Assembly: GCF_006716645.1 (NCBI RefSeq)
Contig: NZ_VFPL01000001.1
Span: 186,001-250,000, forward strand
DNA: 64,000 bases
Reading direction: 5' to 3'
From: Arcticibacter tournemirensis
Lineage (GTDB): Bacteria; Bacteroidota; Bacteroidia; Sphingobacteriales; Sphingobacteriaceae
Shown: positions 34,280-43,300 of the stretch, piece by piece
How the letters are laid out: every line of letters begins with the position of its first letter
How positions within the stretch are numbered: the first letter of the stretch is position 1
The notes under the pieces: model-generated
What the model saw: only the letters and a program-made list of their open reading frames with translations
What the model was told of the DNA's origin: nothing
The model's database searches: none
Made by a program: the position numbers and the translations under genes

Positions 34280-35041
34280 TTGGATCACGCAATGAAAAAA
34301 GTAGACAATAAAAATAACAGAATGTCGCAACAAAAATGCGCATTATGTGGTAAACATGAATTGCTCACGTTTGAGCATATTCCGCCTCAATGTGCTTTTA
34401 ACAACAAAGCTATTTTTGTTCAGAGCCACGAACATCTTACTGAAGAGAACAGCTATTTATATGGTAAAATGAAAAAATCCCAACGAGGATTTGGCAAACA
34501 GTCACTTTGTGCATCATGCAATAACAGTACTGGTAATTGGTATGTAAAGGATTTTTGCAGTTTTGCGGAGCAGGGGATGAAGATCTTGAAAGACAATAAA
34601 GTTCCGGAATATATTCAGGGAAACTATATTATTAAACCCCAAAACGTAATTAAGCAAATACTGATCATGTTTTTGGCGGCAGACTCCTTGGGTGCGATTA
34701 GGGATTCCCCCGGTATTTCAGAATATTTGTTAAACAGGGAAAGCATGGCCTGGCCAGAAAAGGTAAATATTTATTTGTACTCAAACTCATCTCCTAAAAA
34801 GCGTATGCTTGGATATTGCATAGTTGGCGATATTGGTGCTCAAGGTGTATATAAGTGGTCTGAAATAAACTATCAACCATTCGGGTATTTTTTTACTTAC
34901 GATAGTCCTCCTCCCAATGAATTTATGATCAATATAAGCGATTTTAGTAAAGTGCCATATAACATAGAAAAAAGTGTACAAATCACTACTGCATATCTAA
35001 AAGTAGAAAATATGCTGATTGGTCATTACGCTAATATTTAA
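34280..35041 (+). CDS. HNH-like zinc-binding protein (253 aa)
   Basis: The N-terminal third has the spacing of an HNH-type zinc site: C-A-L-C-G, LTFEHIPPQCAFN with the E-H-I-P pattern, and SLCASCNNSTGNWYVKDF with a second C-x-x-C-N-N. This suggests a nuclease-type beta-beta-alpha-metal fold, although the order differs from classical HNH enzymes. The C-terminal two thirds are unassigned alpha/beta. It is transcribed divergently from the 693-aa gene, with only 25 bp between starts, which suggests shared control. In-frame ATGs at 34292 and 34322 are alternative starts. Confidence 0.65.
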   Translation: MDHAMKKVDNKNNRMSQQKCALCGKHELLTFEHIPPQCAFNNKAIFVQSHEHLTEENSYLYGKMKKSQRGFGKQSLCASCNNSTGNWYVKDFCSFAEQGMKILKDNKVPEYIQGNYIIKPQNVIKQILIMFLAADSLGAIRDSPGISEYLLNRESMAWPEKVNIYLYSNSSPKKRMLGYCIVGDIGAQGVYKWSEINYQPFGYFFTYDSPPPNEFMINISDFSKVPYNIEKSVQITTAYLKVENMLIGHYANI

Positions 35042-35056
35042 ACCAGGCTGCAAAAA

Positions 35057-35135
35057 TTACTGGTCTTCAGACCTAAGATCATCAAGCACTGCCTGTCTAG
35101 GTTTATCAGGGTAAACGTAGTCCGTAATTGCTGGT
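35057..35135 (-). pseudogene. 3' end of a small gene split by IS21
   Basis: On the minus strand, just outside the left end of the IS21, the frame reads PPAITDYVYPDKPRQAVL, then DDLRSEDQ and TAA at 35057-35059. The tail is clearly protein-like and has no start of its own. It belongs to the 5' part at 37747-37940 on the far side of the element. It converges on the HNH-like gene. Confidence 0.6.
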
Positions 35136-35385
35136 GGATATTCCGGAGCATGTTGACCCCTCAAAAGCGGTTAGAATAGCGCATAGGAATGCGGCTTAAT
35201 TCAACAGAATCGCCTGCCATTCCGGCGGATGCTGACCCCCTCTAGGAGATAGGCGCAATGCGTACCGGAGCATGTTGACCCCCTTGATATGATTAAAGGG
35301 AAGGCTTTACCGGAGCATATTGACCCCTCTAACTTTGGTTTTGGTTATACTTAGTGATCCAATTTATTAAAAAAGAAGATCGCTG

Positions 35386-36942
35386 ATGGCCGGAAAACCA
35401 AGACCCATGAGTCAGATAAAACAACTATTACGCTTACACACCCAGGGCTATTCTATTAAGGCCATCGCACGAACGCTGAACATCAGCAAGAACACGGTGA
35501 AGTCTTATCTTGCCAAGCTTCAGTCTGCTGCCCTGGACCCACAGGAACTGCTTCAGTTGGAGGATCCTGTCCTGGAAACCCGGTTCCATTCCGGTAATCC
35601 TGCTTATAAGGATCCACGTTATATTCATTTCAAAGGAAAACTGGAATATCTCTCCAAAGAGCTTAAAAAAATAGGGATGACTAAAAAACTGCTGTGGGAT
35701 GAATACATTCTGGGTTTTCCCCAGGGGTATGCCTACTCCCAGTTCTGCTTTCATCTGCATCAGCAGCTTGTTGCCCGTAAGCCGACCTCTGTATTAAGCC
35801 ATGAGCCTGCCGATAAGCTGTTCGTCGACTTCGCCGGCAAACAGATCAGTTATACAGACCGCCAGACCGGGGAAATTATCAGTTGCCAGTTGTTTGTAGC
35901 CTGTCTTCCTTTTTCTGATTATGCTTTTGCTATGGCTGTACCCTCTCAGCGAATCGGTGACTTTCTGTATGCCCTTTCCTGCTGCCTGAAAGAATTGGGC
36001 GGGGTACCCCGGGTACTGGTACCCGATAACCTTAAGTCTGCTATCGTCAAGGCAGACCGGTATGAGCCGGAGGTCAACCGGAGCCTGGAAGACTTTGCCA
36101 ATCATTATCAGATGTCGGTCGTGCCTGCAAGACCGGGCCGTCCCCGCGATAAAAGTCTGGTTGAGAACCAGGTAAAGCTGCTCTATACCAGAGTGTATGC
36201 CCGGCTGCGCAACCGGCAGTTCTTCGATCTGGCTTCTCTAAATCAGGCCATCAGCGAAAAAGTACGCGAGCATAACCAGACCCGCATGCAGCGTAAGGAC
36301 TACTGCAGGGAAGAACGCTTCCTGGCCGCTGAAAAGCCGTTACTCTCTGAGCTGCCCCAGCAGGACTTTGAACTAAAACACTATTGTGAACCCAAGGTAG
36401 CCAGTAACGGGCATGTCAGTGTTCAGAAACACTTTTACAGTGTTCCCTACACGCTGATTGGTTCCAAAGTAAAGGTGATCTATACCCGCAGTATGGTCTC
36501 TATCTATGCTGAAGGGAAACAGGTGGCTGTCCATATCAGAAGCTACAGCGGGGGATATACTTCGGTAAAGGAACATCTGAGTTCTGCTAATCAGGCCTGG
36601 CTGAACCGCAGTCCGGAATATTACCTGGAGCGGGCCCGTTATAAGTCGGAAGATCTCTACCGCCTCCTTGAGATCATCTTTCAGCAGGACCGTTATCCAG
36701 AGCAGTTGTACCGCACCTGCGACGGCCTGTTCCGTTTACACCGGAATACCGAGGCAGAAAAGTTCACCCGTGTTTGCCGGATCGCTGTGCAGCACCGGAT
36801 CTGCTCCTATAAGGCCATCCAGAAAATACTGGAGAACAACATGACGCTCTATCTGCAGGAGGAGAGCATTGAACATCCGCTTCCTGCCCATAACAATATC
36901 AGAGGAAAAGAATACTATATACAATCCACTATTCACTTTTAA
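35386..36942 (+). CDS. istA: IS21 family transposase IstA
   Basis: The 518-aa protein has an N-terminal HTH (MSQIKQLLRLHTQGYSIKAIARTLNISKNTVKSYL) and a DDE integrase core: KLFVDFAGKQI (first Asp), VLVPDNLKSAIVK (second Asp) and DKSLVENQVKLLYTRVY (Glu). A C-terminal beta domain (HFYSVPYTLIGSKVKVIYT) follows. This is the full IstA layout. The istB start is two bases behind its stop. The frame is intact. Confidence 0.95.
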   Translation: MAGKPRPMSQIKQLLRLHTQGYSIKAIARTLNISKNTVKSYLAKLQSAALDPQELLQLEDPVLETRFHSGNPAYKDPRYIHFKGKLEYLSKELKKIGMTKKLLWDEYILGFPQGYAYSQFCFHLHQQLVARKPTSVLSHEPADKLFVDFAGKQISYTDRQTGEIISCQLFVACLPFSDYAFAMAVPSQRIGDFLYALSCCLKELGGVPRVLVPDNLKSAIVKADRYEPEVNRSLEDFANHYQMSVVPARPGRPRDKSLVENQVKLLYTRVYARLRNRQFFDLASLNQAISEKVREHNQTRMQRKDYCREERFLAAEKPLLSELPQQDFELKHYCEPKVASNGHVSVQKHFYSVPYTLIGSKVKVIYTRSMVSIYAEGKQVAVHIRSYSGGYTSVKEHLSSANQAWLNRSPEYYLERARYKSEDLYRLLEIIFQQDRYPEQLYRTCDGLFRLHRNTEAEKFTRVCRIAVQHRICSYKAIQKILENNMTLYLQEESIEHPLPAHNNIRGKEYYIQSTIHF

Positions 36943-36943
36943 T

Positions 36944-37660
36944 ATGCAAATCGAAACACAACTCAAAGAGCTGCGCCTGCATGGAATGTGCCGCAGTTGG
37001 CAGGTACTGCTGGAGACCCGCCGCCATCACGAACTGAACCTCTCAGAGGGCCTACAATTGCTGCTGCAGGCCGAACAGGAACAGCGCAGCGGAAAACGCT
37101 TTGACCGTCTGCTTAAAAATGCCGGCTTCCGCTACCGGGCTTCTGTGGAAGAACTGAACATGGATGCCTCCAGGGGGATTGACCGTTCACTCATTACGGA
37201 CCTTGCCATGGGAACTTATCTCTCCAGTGGAGATGCCGTTCTGATCAGCGGGGCCTCAGGTGCCGGTAAAAGCTTTCTGGCTTCTGCCCTGGGGCACCAG
37301 GCTTGTGCACAGGGATATAAAGTGGCTTATTATAACCTGCAGAAGTTACTGCTGCGCACGAAGATGAGCCGGATTGATGGGAGCATCTATAAGTTTATGG
37401 AAAAGCTTTCGCGCACGGAACTGCTCATTCTGGACGACTTCGGACTCACTCACCTGGAACAGCAGCAACGCATGGATCTGATGGAAATCATAGAAGACCG
37501 TCATGGCCGCAAATCTACTATCATCGCCAGCCAGCTGCCGGTGGCAAGCTGGTATGATGTGATCGGTGAAGAGACGATTGCTGATGCCATACTCGACCGG
37601 TTGGTACATACCGCTTACCGAATTGAACTTAAAGGTGAAAGTCTAAGAAAAAAAAGGTAA
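36944..37660 (+). CDS. istB: IS21 helper ATPase IstB
   Basis: IstB is a DnaC-like AAA+ ATPase that assists IstA in target choice. Walker A is SGASGAGKSFLASALG, Walker B is LLILDDFGL, and the C-terminal arginine-containing end ILDRLVHTAYRIELKGESLR is typical. I placed the start at 36944, where MQIETQLKELRLHGMCRSW begins the usual IstB N-terminus. An in-frame ATG at 36869 lies inside istA and was rejected. Confidence 0.94.
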   Translation: MQIETQLKELRLHGMCRSWQVLLETRRHHELNLSEGLQLLLQAEQEQRSGKRFDRLLKNAGFRYRASVEELNMDASRGIDRSLITDLAMGTYLSSGDAVLISGASGAGKSFLASALGHQACAQGYKVAYYNLQKLLLRTKMSRIDGSIYKFMEKLSRTELLILDDFGLTHLEQQQRMDLMEIIEDRHGRKSTIIASQLPVASWYDVIGEETIADAILDRLVHTAYRIELKGESLRKKR

Positions 37661-37746
37661 AATTGTCAGGCCTTCAGAATCTAAGGGCCAAAGCCAAATT
37701 AGGGGGTCAGTATGCCCGGTACGGGGTCAGCATCTCCGGAATCTCC

Positions 37747-37940
37747 AATGTGGCCTGCCTTCCAAATTATTCTGATATGATCTTGCTGTGAAAAAATCTC
37801 TTGCATCTCCCTCATCTGCAAAAAAGGAATAGTAAGTCCCCAGTCTCAAGCAGACCTACTAAGCAGTTGTTGATTACCTTCTGAAATTCTTCCAATATTA
37901 CATCAATCACCTCATCTTCATCATTAATCAATTGAAACAT
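37747..37940 (-). pseudogene. 5' part of a small gene split by IS21, also frameshifted
   Basis: Minus-strand ATG at 37940 starts MFQLINDEDEVIDVILEEF, then QKVINNCLVGLLETGDLLFLF. At a run of six T (37820-37825 on the plus strand as A) the frame meets TGA; with five T it continues ADEGDARDFFTARSYQNN, then LEGRPHW up to the IS21. The match of frames to the tail at 35057-35135 shows one former gene of roughly 95-100 codons. It lies directly downstream of the DUF2971 gene on the same strand, so it was probably co-transcribed. Family unknown. Confidence 0.6.
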
Positions 37941-37984
37941 GCCCTTGCCGGTGTTAGTATTAAGTATAGGCTCACGATCTCAAT

Positions 37985-38788
37985 TTACTTTCGGATAATC
38001 CCTTTCAGTGCACTACGTTTTGCCGTGCCATTAGGTGCATATATTTTCAATAACGATTCCACTATAATTTCATTAGAATGGGAACAAAGAGGTCCTGTCG
38101 TCACGATAATATTTTGAAGTTTATCACTATCTATTTCCACATCAATATACTCAACAGAATTTCCGATGCCATAGCTCATGCAATAATTAACTAATTCCAT
38201 TTGCTTGAACTTGGAATGATTCACTAGCGGATGATCAAGAGGTAATAAAGGATGTGCTAACAGGGTAAAACGACTTTCTTGCTGAAATTCCCATTGAGTC
38301 TTTTTGTACAGACCCAAATCAAAGGTATTTTTAACATGATAGCCTTTTTCATCAGCCACGAAGAAACTTTTGTATATTTCTGGATAATCATTTCTATAAA
38401 CAATTTTCTTATAAAATGAATTTGGTTTGTCAAACAAATTCATTATTATATAATTGTCGGTAAATGTTTCTTCTTTACTTAGGGGGCCCCAATAATCTTG
38501 ATTACTGCCATAATTCGCTTCATTAAACGCCGGGACAAATTTTCTCTTAAACAGATTCTTAGGAAATGAAATTTTTACCCCAGCCATGTTTGGTGTATAC
38601 ATCTTCCACAAAGGGATGCTTTCTTCAGCCTCTTCGGTCCAGCACGACACAAATATATGGGTTGAAAAAAATTGTGCTATACCTTCAAGCTCAGAAACAT
38701 CGTCAACTAAATCAAGTCTATTAAATCGGATTTTTCCATACTTAAGGATTAAGGCGAGCGTTTCGACAGATGTATAATGATGGATCAT
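37985..38788 (-). CDS. DUF2971 family protein
   Basis: The 267-aa protein follows the DUF2971 pattern: an early YTSVETLALILKYGKIRFNRLDLVDDVSELEG (short helix, then 'x-x-F-N/R-x-x-x-x-D-D'), then FVSCWTEEAEESIPLWKMYTPNMAGVKISF (the F-S-C-x-T...P-L-W-x-x-Y motif). The C-terminal part is alpha/beta. Biochemical function is unknown; the family is often found in phage-defence neighbourhoods. It lies between a frameshifted upstream ORF (3 bp away) and the IS21-split gene, probably one former operon. Confidence 0.82.
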   Translation of the reverse strand: MIHHYTSVETLALILKYGKIRFNRLDLVDDVSELEGIAQFFSTHIFVSCWTEEAEESIPLWKMYTPNMAGVKISFPKNLFKRKFVPAFNEANYGSNQDYWGPLSKEETFTDNYIIMNLFDKPNSFYKKIVYRNDYPEIYKSFFVADEKGYHVKNTFDLGLYKKTQWEFQQESRFTLLAHPLLPLDHPLVNHSKFKQMELVNYCMSYGIGNSVEYIDVEIDSDKLQNIIVTTGPLCSHSNEIIVESLLKIYAPNGTAKRSALKGIIRK

Positions 38789-38791
38789 GTG

Positions 38792-38988
38792 TTATATTCT
38801 ATGCCTTACTAATGATAATTTCGCATTCTTGATACTAATAATGTCTGCTATAGTATTGTCTAAGTCAACGTCCACTTTAACTTTATCGTTGTTTTTCAAT
38901 AAAATTGTAACCAAGAGCTACCAGTGGTATTAAACAAATAAAGCCTTCGTCCAACATAGTCAGCAAGCTTATTCTTAGAATAAAACAA
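38792..38988 (-). pseudogene. Frameshifted small ORF upstream of the DUF2971 gene
   Basis: A minus-strand frame opens after a stop near 38989 (TTG at 38986-38988) and reads KNKLADYVGRRLYLFNTTG, then SSWLQFY and TGA. Moving one base at the stop (about 38898), it continues LKNNDKVKVDVDLDNTIAD, then IISIKNAKLSLVRHRI and TAA at 38792-38794. That stop lies three bases before the DUF2971 ATG, as expected for an operon. The composition looks coding; the family is unknown. Confidence 0.45.
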
Positions 38989-39098
38989 CTAAGAATATTG
39001 AATTGGTACAAAAGTAAATAAGCTAAAGCCATTTCATTTGTCAATGGCCTTAAAAATAACGATGCATTATATGCAAAAAAAACGAATCAATTTGCATA

Positions 39099-39770
39099 TT
39101 ATTCTCGTCTGCTCTCTTTATTTTTATCCGAGCTATCTCCTAATCTTATAACAGTCTTTCCTTTTTCAGTGGTAATGTAAGTTTGATTTGGAGCATTTTT
39201 AGCTGTCTGTGTCATTTCCAGCCAACCATATTCTTTTAATTTATTGGCAGCTCTTTTGAAGGTATTGTACGAAGTATTTAATTCAAATTCGCTTAAAATT
39301 TCAATGCGACTTTTTGCTTCCAGGCAAGAAATTAAAATATCTACATATCGTTGTGCTACTTTGGAGCTTATTTTGACATTTGTCGCTGCTTTCTCTTGAA
39401 TAGCTACTTGTGACATTACTTGCAATACTCTTGCTTTTTTCATTTCATTCACAACCCTAGAACGACCAGAATTATCACTTAAGTAGTCAAAGTTCAACCA
39501 CCCACTAACCTGAACCCCAAGCTCAAACAGCAGATCTCGGAAGGTTAGCATGTTCATGTTTTTGCCGGACTCGTACTCGTAATATTGCGAGCGATGCCTT
39601 CCTGTGAGATGTACAAATGCTTCAGGAGTAGAAAACCCTGCCTTGATACGGAAATATTTAATGATTGAACCTAATAGCCTGTAAAATGCTTCATCATCCG
39701 TATTAGGGTCTTTGGAGTCGATATTTTCCATGCTTTCAAGATGGTCAAATCGATTTATTCCGTCATCCAA
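39099..39770 (-). CDS. HTH-type regulator with XRE-like N-terminus and winged-helix-like C-terminus
   Basis: Residues about 25-95 form an XRE-like HTH: LLGSIIKYFRIKAGFSTPEAFVHLTGRHRSQYYEYESGKN, where RSQYYEYESGK matches the recognition helix region. Residues about 130-210 look like a winged helix of the replication-initiator or PadR type (YVDILISCLEAKSRIEILSEF, then NTFKRAANKLKEYGWLEM). It is the first gene of the minus-strand half of the island and may regulate the DUF2971 operon downstream. An inverted repeat (ATATGCAAA / TTTGCATAT) flanks its stop. Confidence 0.68.
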   Translation of the reverse strand: MDDGINRFDHLESMENIDSKDPNTDDEAFYRLLGSIIKYFRIKAGFSTPEAFVHLTGRHRSQYYEYESGKNMNMLTFRDLLFELGVQVSGWLNFDYLSDNSGRSRVVNEMKKARVLQVMSQVAIQEKAATNVKISSKVAQRYVDILISCLEAKSRIEILSEFELNTSYNTFKRAANKLKEYGWLEMTQTAKNAPNQTYITTEKGKTVIRLGDSSDKNKESRRE

Positions 39771-40386
39771 TTATAATTGGATTTATAAATTTAATTTTTA
39801 TATATAAAAAGTTATATTTGTATTGAAAAAAAGCCCTTATAAGTGCAATTTGTATGAAAATGTAAAAAATAATTACTTGTGACATTTTAATATATATTAA
39901 GTTAGAGTAGAACATTGGTAAAACGAACCTCGTAGCAAGAATCTGGTAAATTTTTAGTGATACGAGCGTGAGTGAAGCGCCAAATGTCCTATCTTTAGGA
40001 CTTATCCTAATAAGATAGGGCAAAGCGCTCGCTTATAGTCTTTTTGTATCACTACGCCGGCCTTTTCAGGTTGGCAAAACGAAAGTTGGCATTTGCCACG
40101 AGTAGGAGGCCTACCAGAGCCTTTGCTGCATTAAGATGCGAGTCGCTGGCCCTATTTTCTTAGGAATAGAGCCTCCTGAATCCTGTCGGTTCGTTCTTAA
40201 AGAGCGAACAGTATGAATCAACAAACTCAAAAAAAGCAGTTCCAGAAAAATATCATCAGAGCCCCCGAATGAGGCGACATGCCTCATTGGCAAGTATTTT
40301 ACCCATCCCCCCATTCCCGCACCGGGGCCCCGTGCAGAGGAATTTTCCTTAATCAATTAGTGTGAAACTATTAACTTTTACAGATA
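39771..40386. other. Non-coding stretch with several hairpins at the end of the defence island
   Basis: No gene is supported in these 616 bases. A strong imperfect hairpin spans 39988-40019 (CCTATCTTTAGGA against TCCTAATAAGATAGG), flanked by AGCGC/GCGCT. AATGAGGC/GCCTCATT forms another stem near 40266-40286. The region is AT-rich near the HTH gene and becomes more mixed towards susC. It could hold an unannotated small RNA, or simply mark the edge of the inserted island. Confidence 0.4.
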
Positions 40387-43300
40387 ATGAAGCCCAAAAC
40401 AGGCTGCACAGGATCCCCATTGCCGTTTTTCCGGCCCAGCAAACACAGAAAGCAAGTCCATTATTCGAACTCTTCAACAACTAAATACAATGATGATAAT
40501 CGTTTACAAGGCCTTTACATTGTTTTATTCTATCTGCTCCTCATTACAGTTCTTTCCCTCTCTGATATTATCAGTTCTTATGCGCAAACCATTCAGTCCG
40601 TCCAGGGTCGCGTAGTCGATGAAAGAGGCGAACCTCTTACCGGGGCCATCGTGAAAATCAAAGGCCATACAGCCGGTACTTCTACCGGGAAGAATGGCGA
40701 ATTTTCTCTCCGGCAGATTCCTGCTGATGGGGTTTTGCTCGTCTCCTTCATAGGTTATAAAACAAAAGAGCTTGCCGTTCCGGCTGTAAAAACCAGCCTT
40801 CTTATTACCATGGTTCCCGATGCCACCCAACTTCAGGAGGTTGAGGTGGTCAGCACCGGCTATCAGCAGATCCCGAAAGAACGGGCTACCGGAAGCTTCG
40901 TGCAGATAGACAGTGCCCTGCTGAGCCGCAGGGTAAGCACCAACTTTCTTGACCGGCTCGATGGAATAACCAGCGGATTGGTGTTTAACCGTCAGCCGGG
41001 TGCTACCGACCAGAATATGCTGAATTTTATTCAGTTGCGCGGACGCTCTACGCTTGGCAGCTATGGCGCTCCGCTTTTAGTAGTAGATAATTTCCCCTAT
41101 GAGGGCAGCATCACAGATATCAATCCCAACGACATCCGGAATATTACCGTACTAAAAGACGCCACGGCGGCTTCAGTATGGGGCGCCCGCTCGGGAAATG
41201 GGGTCATTGTGATTACTACCAACAAAGGGCGGCTCAATGGAAAGCCCCAGCTAACGGTCAGCTCGGCAGTGTCTGTTACACAGAAACCAGATTTATATGC
41301 TGCCAGCCTCCCGCAGCTGAGCGCTGATCAATATATCGAAGCCGAGCAGTTTCTGTTTAACCGCGGGGCATACAACCAGGCAATCAGTAACGGATATACC
41401 GGCCTCTCTCCGGCAGTCGAGATCTTCCTTGCATCAAAAAATGGACTGATATCACCCTCTGATTCTCTTGCCCGTATCAATACCCTGAAAGGGTACGATT
41501 CGAGAAAAGACCTCCTTAACTATTACTACCGGCATGCGCTCAATCAGCAATACTATGCTGCCATTTCGGGCGGAAGTACGTCTGCAAAATATTATTTCTC
41601 GGCAGGCTATGATAAAGATCTGCAAAATGTGCGTAACAGCGATAATGACCGCGTCAGCCTGAATGCCAACCATTCTTATTTTCTGCTTGATAACCGGCTG
41701 GAACTGGCTACCCGCCTTGTTTATACGGCCAGCCGCTCTGAATCGGGAGCGTCGGTTTCCGGCTTGTATCCGTATGACCGCCTGGCAGATAACGAGGGAA
41801 ATGCGCTTGCTTTGGTAAATAATGCGGCGGGGTCGCTGCGACTGGCCTATACGGATACTGCCGGGGCCGGTAAGCTGCTCGACTGGAAGTACCGCCCGCT
41901 TGACGAGATCAGGAAGGGCTATAGCACGGCTCAATCAGAGCGGAACAGCTACCTGCTCAATTTCTCCCTGAACTACCGCGTGAATAACAGCCTGAATGCT
42001 TCTCTTATTTATGGCTATGAGCGGGGGGACAGCGAAACCGGCAGGCTGAATGAGGAACAGTCGTTTTATACGCGCAGCCTGATCAACACCTTTACGCAGA
42101 TAACCGGCTCGTCGGTAACGTATGGAATGCCCCGTGGCGACATTCTTGTGAATGGAGAGAACTCGGCACGGTCGCACAACGGCAGGTTCCAGGCAGATTA
42201 TAACCATACCTGGCACAAGCATTCGCTGACAGCACTAGCCGGATACGAAATAAGGCAGGTTACTAATTTTAATACAGGCTATACGCTGTATGGCTACAAT
42301 CCGGCAACTGCTACCAACCAGAACGCTGCGATCATTCCCGACCGGTATTATCCTTATTACTATGGCTCTGGGAGCGGAACGATCAGCACGGTGCTGTCGC
42401 AGGATGGCACGGAATATCATTTTCTGTCGGCTTATGCCAATGCCTCTTACACCTATTCAGGCAGGTATACTGCCTCCATGAGTATACGGAAGGATGAATC
42501 AAACCTGTTTGGCGTGAAAACCAACCAGAAAGGGGTTCCCCTGTGGAGCGCCGGACTTGCCTGGAATGCCACCGGCGAGCCTTTTTACCGCTTTGCCTGG
42601 TTGCCCTCGCTGAAGATAAGGGCTACATACGGCTATACCGGCAATGTGGATAACAGCCTTTCGGCGCTGCTGACGGCCTCGGGCAGAAGTACCAACCTGA
42701 ATATGTACAACGACCTGTACCTCGCCATTGTAAATCCGCCCAACCCATCGCTGAGGTGGGAAAAAGTCCGGAATATGAACCTGGGGCTTGATTTTAGACT
42801 GAAAGAGAACAGGCTGAGCGGAAGTGTCGACCTCTGGCGGAAGAAAGGGGTAGACCTGATTGGCCAGAGTCCTCTTGCTCCTCAAACGGGAGTCGTTTCT
42901 TTTAAGGGCAATTCGGCTAACACGCGTTCCAGGGGAGTGGATGTGCAGCTTAATTCTGTCAACCTGAAGGGGGCTTTCGGCTGGAACACCGGCCTGCTGT
43001 ATAACTACAGCAAGGATGAAGTAACGAAATACATGGTTGAAAGCGGCAGCAACTTCAGCGTGGTAACTACTAACTCTATTAACCCCTTGCCGGGCTATCC
43101 GCAATATGCTGTTTTCAGCTTTAAATATGCCGGGCTGGATGCCACCGGCGCGCCGCTCGGCTACCTGAATGGTGAACAAAGCAACGATTACAGTGGTATT
43201 TACAATTCTTCGAACCGCGCCGATCTGGTTTACAACGGCCCTGCCGTGCCGGTACACTCGGGAAGCCTGATGAATACTTTTACGTTCAAAGGATTTGCCC

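Larger units (their letters stand above)
35136..37746 (+). mobile_element. IS21 family insertion sequence (istA-istB)
   Basis: The element has istA and istB and typical multiple terminal binding sites. The left end carries four direct copies of CCGGAGCATGTTGACCCC or close variants (35143, 35222, 35265, 35310). The right end carries two inverted copies (37703-37719, 37723-37739). The outermost ends (GGATATTCCGGAGC and CCGGAATCTCC) are inverted repeats. Exact boundaries and the target duplication are uncertain by a few bases. It has disrupted a gene of the minus strand. Confidence 0.88.

Noticed and set aside
35143-35327. CRISPR array (four spaced copies of CCGGAGCATGTTGACCCC)
   Set aside because: The copies are unevenly spaced, vary in sequence, appear inverted at the other end and flank istA/istB, so they are IS21 terminal binding sites.
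39763-40023. An 86-codon minus-strand frame
   Set aside because: It lies in very AT-rich DNA, spans the hairpin at 39988-40019 and has no protein-like pattern.
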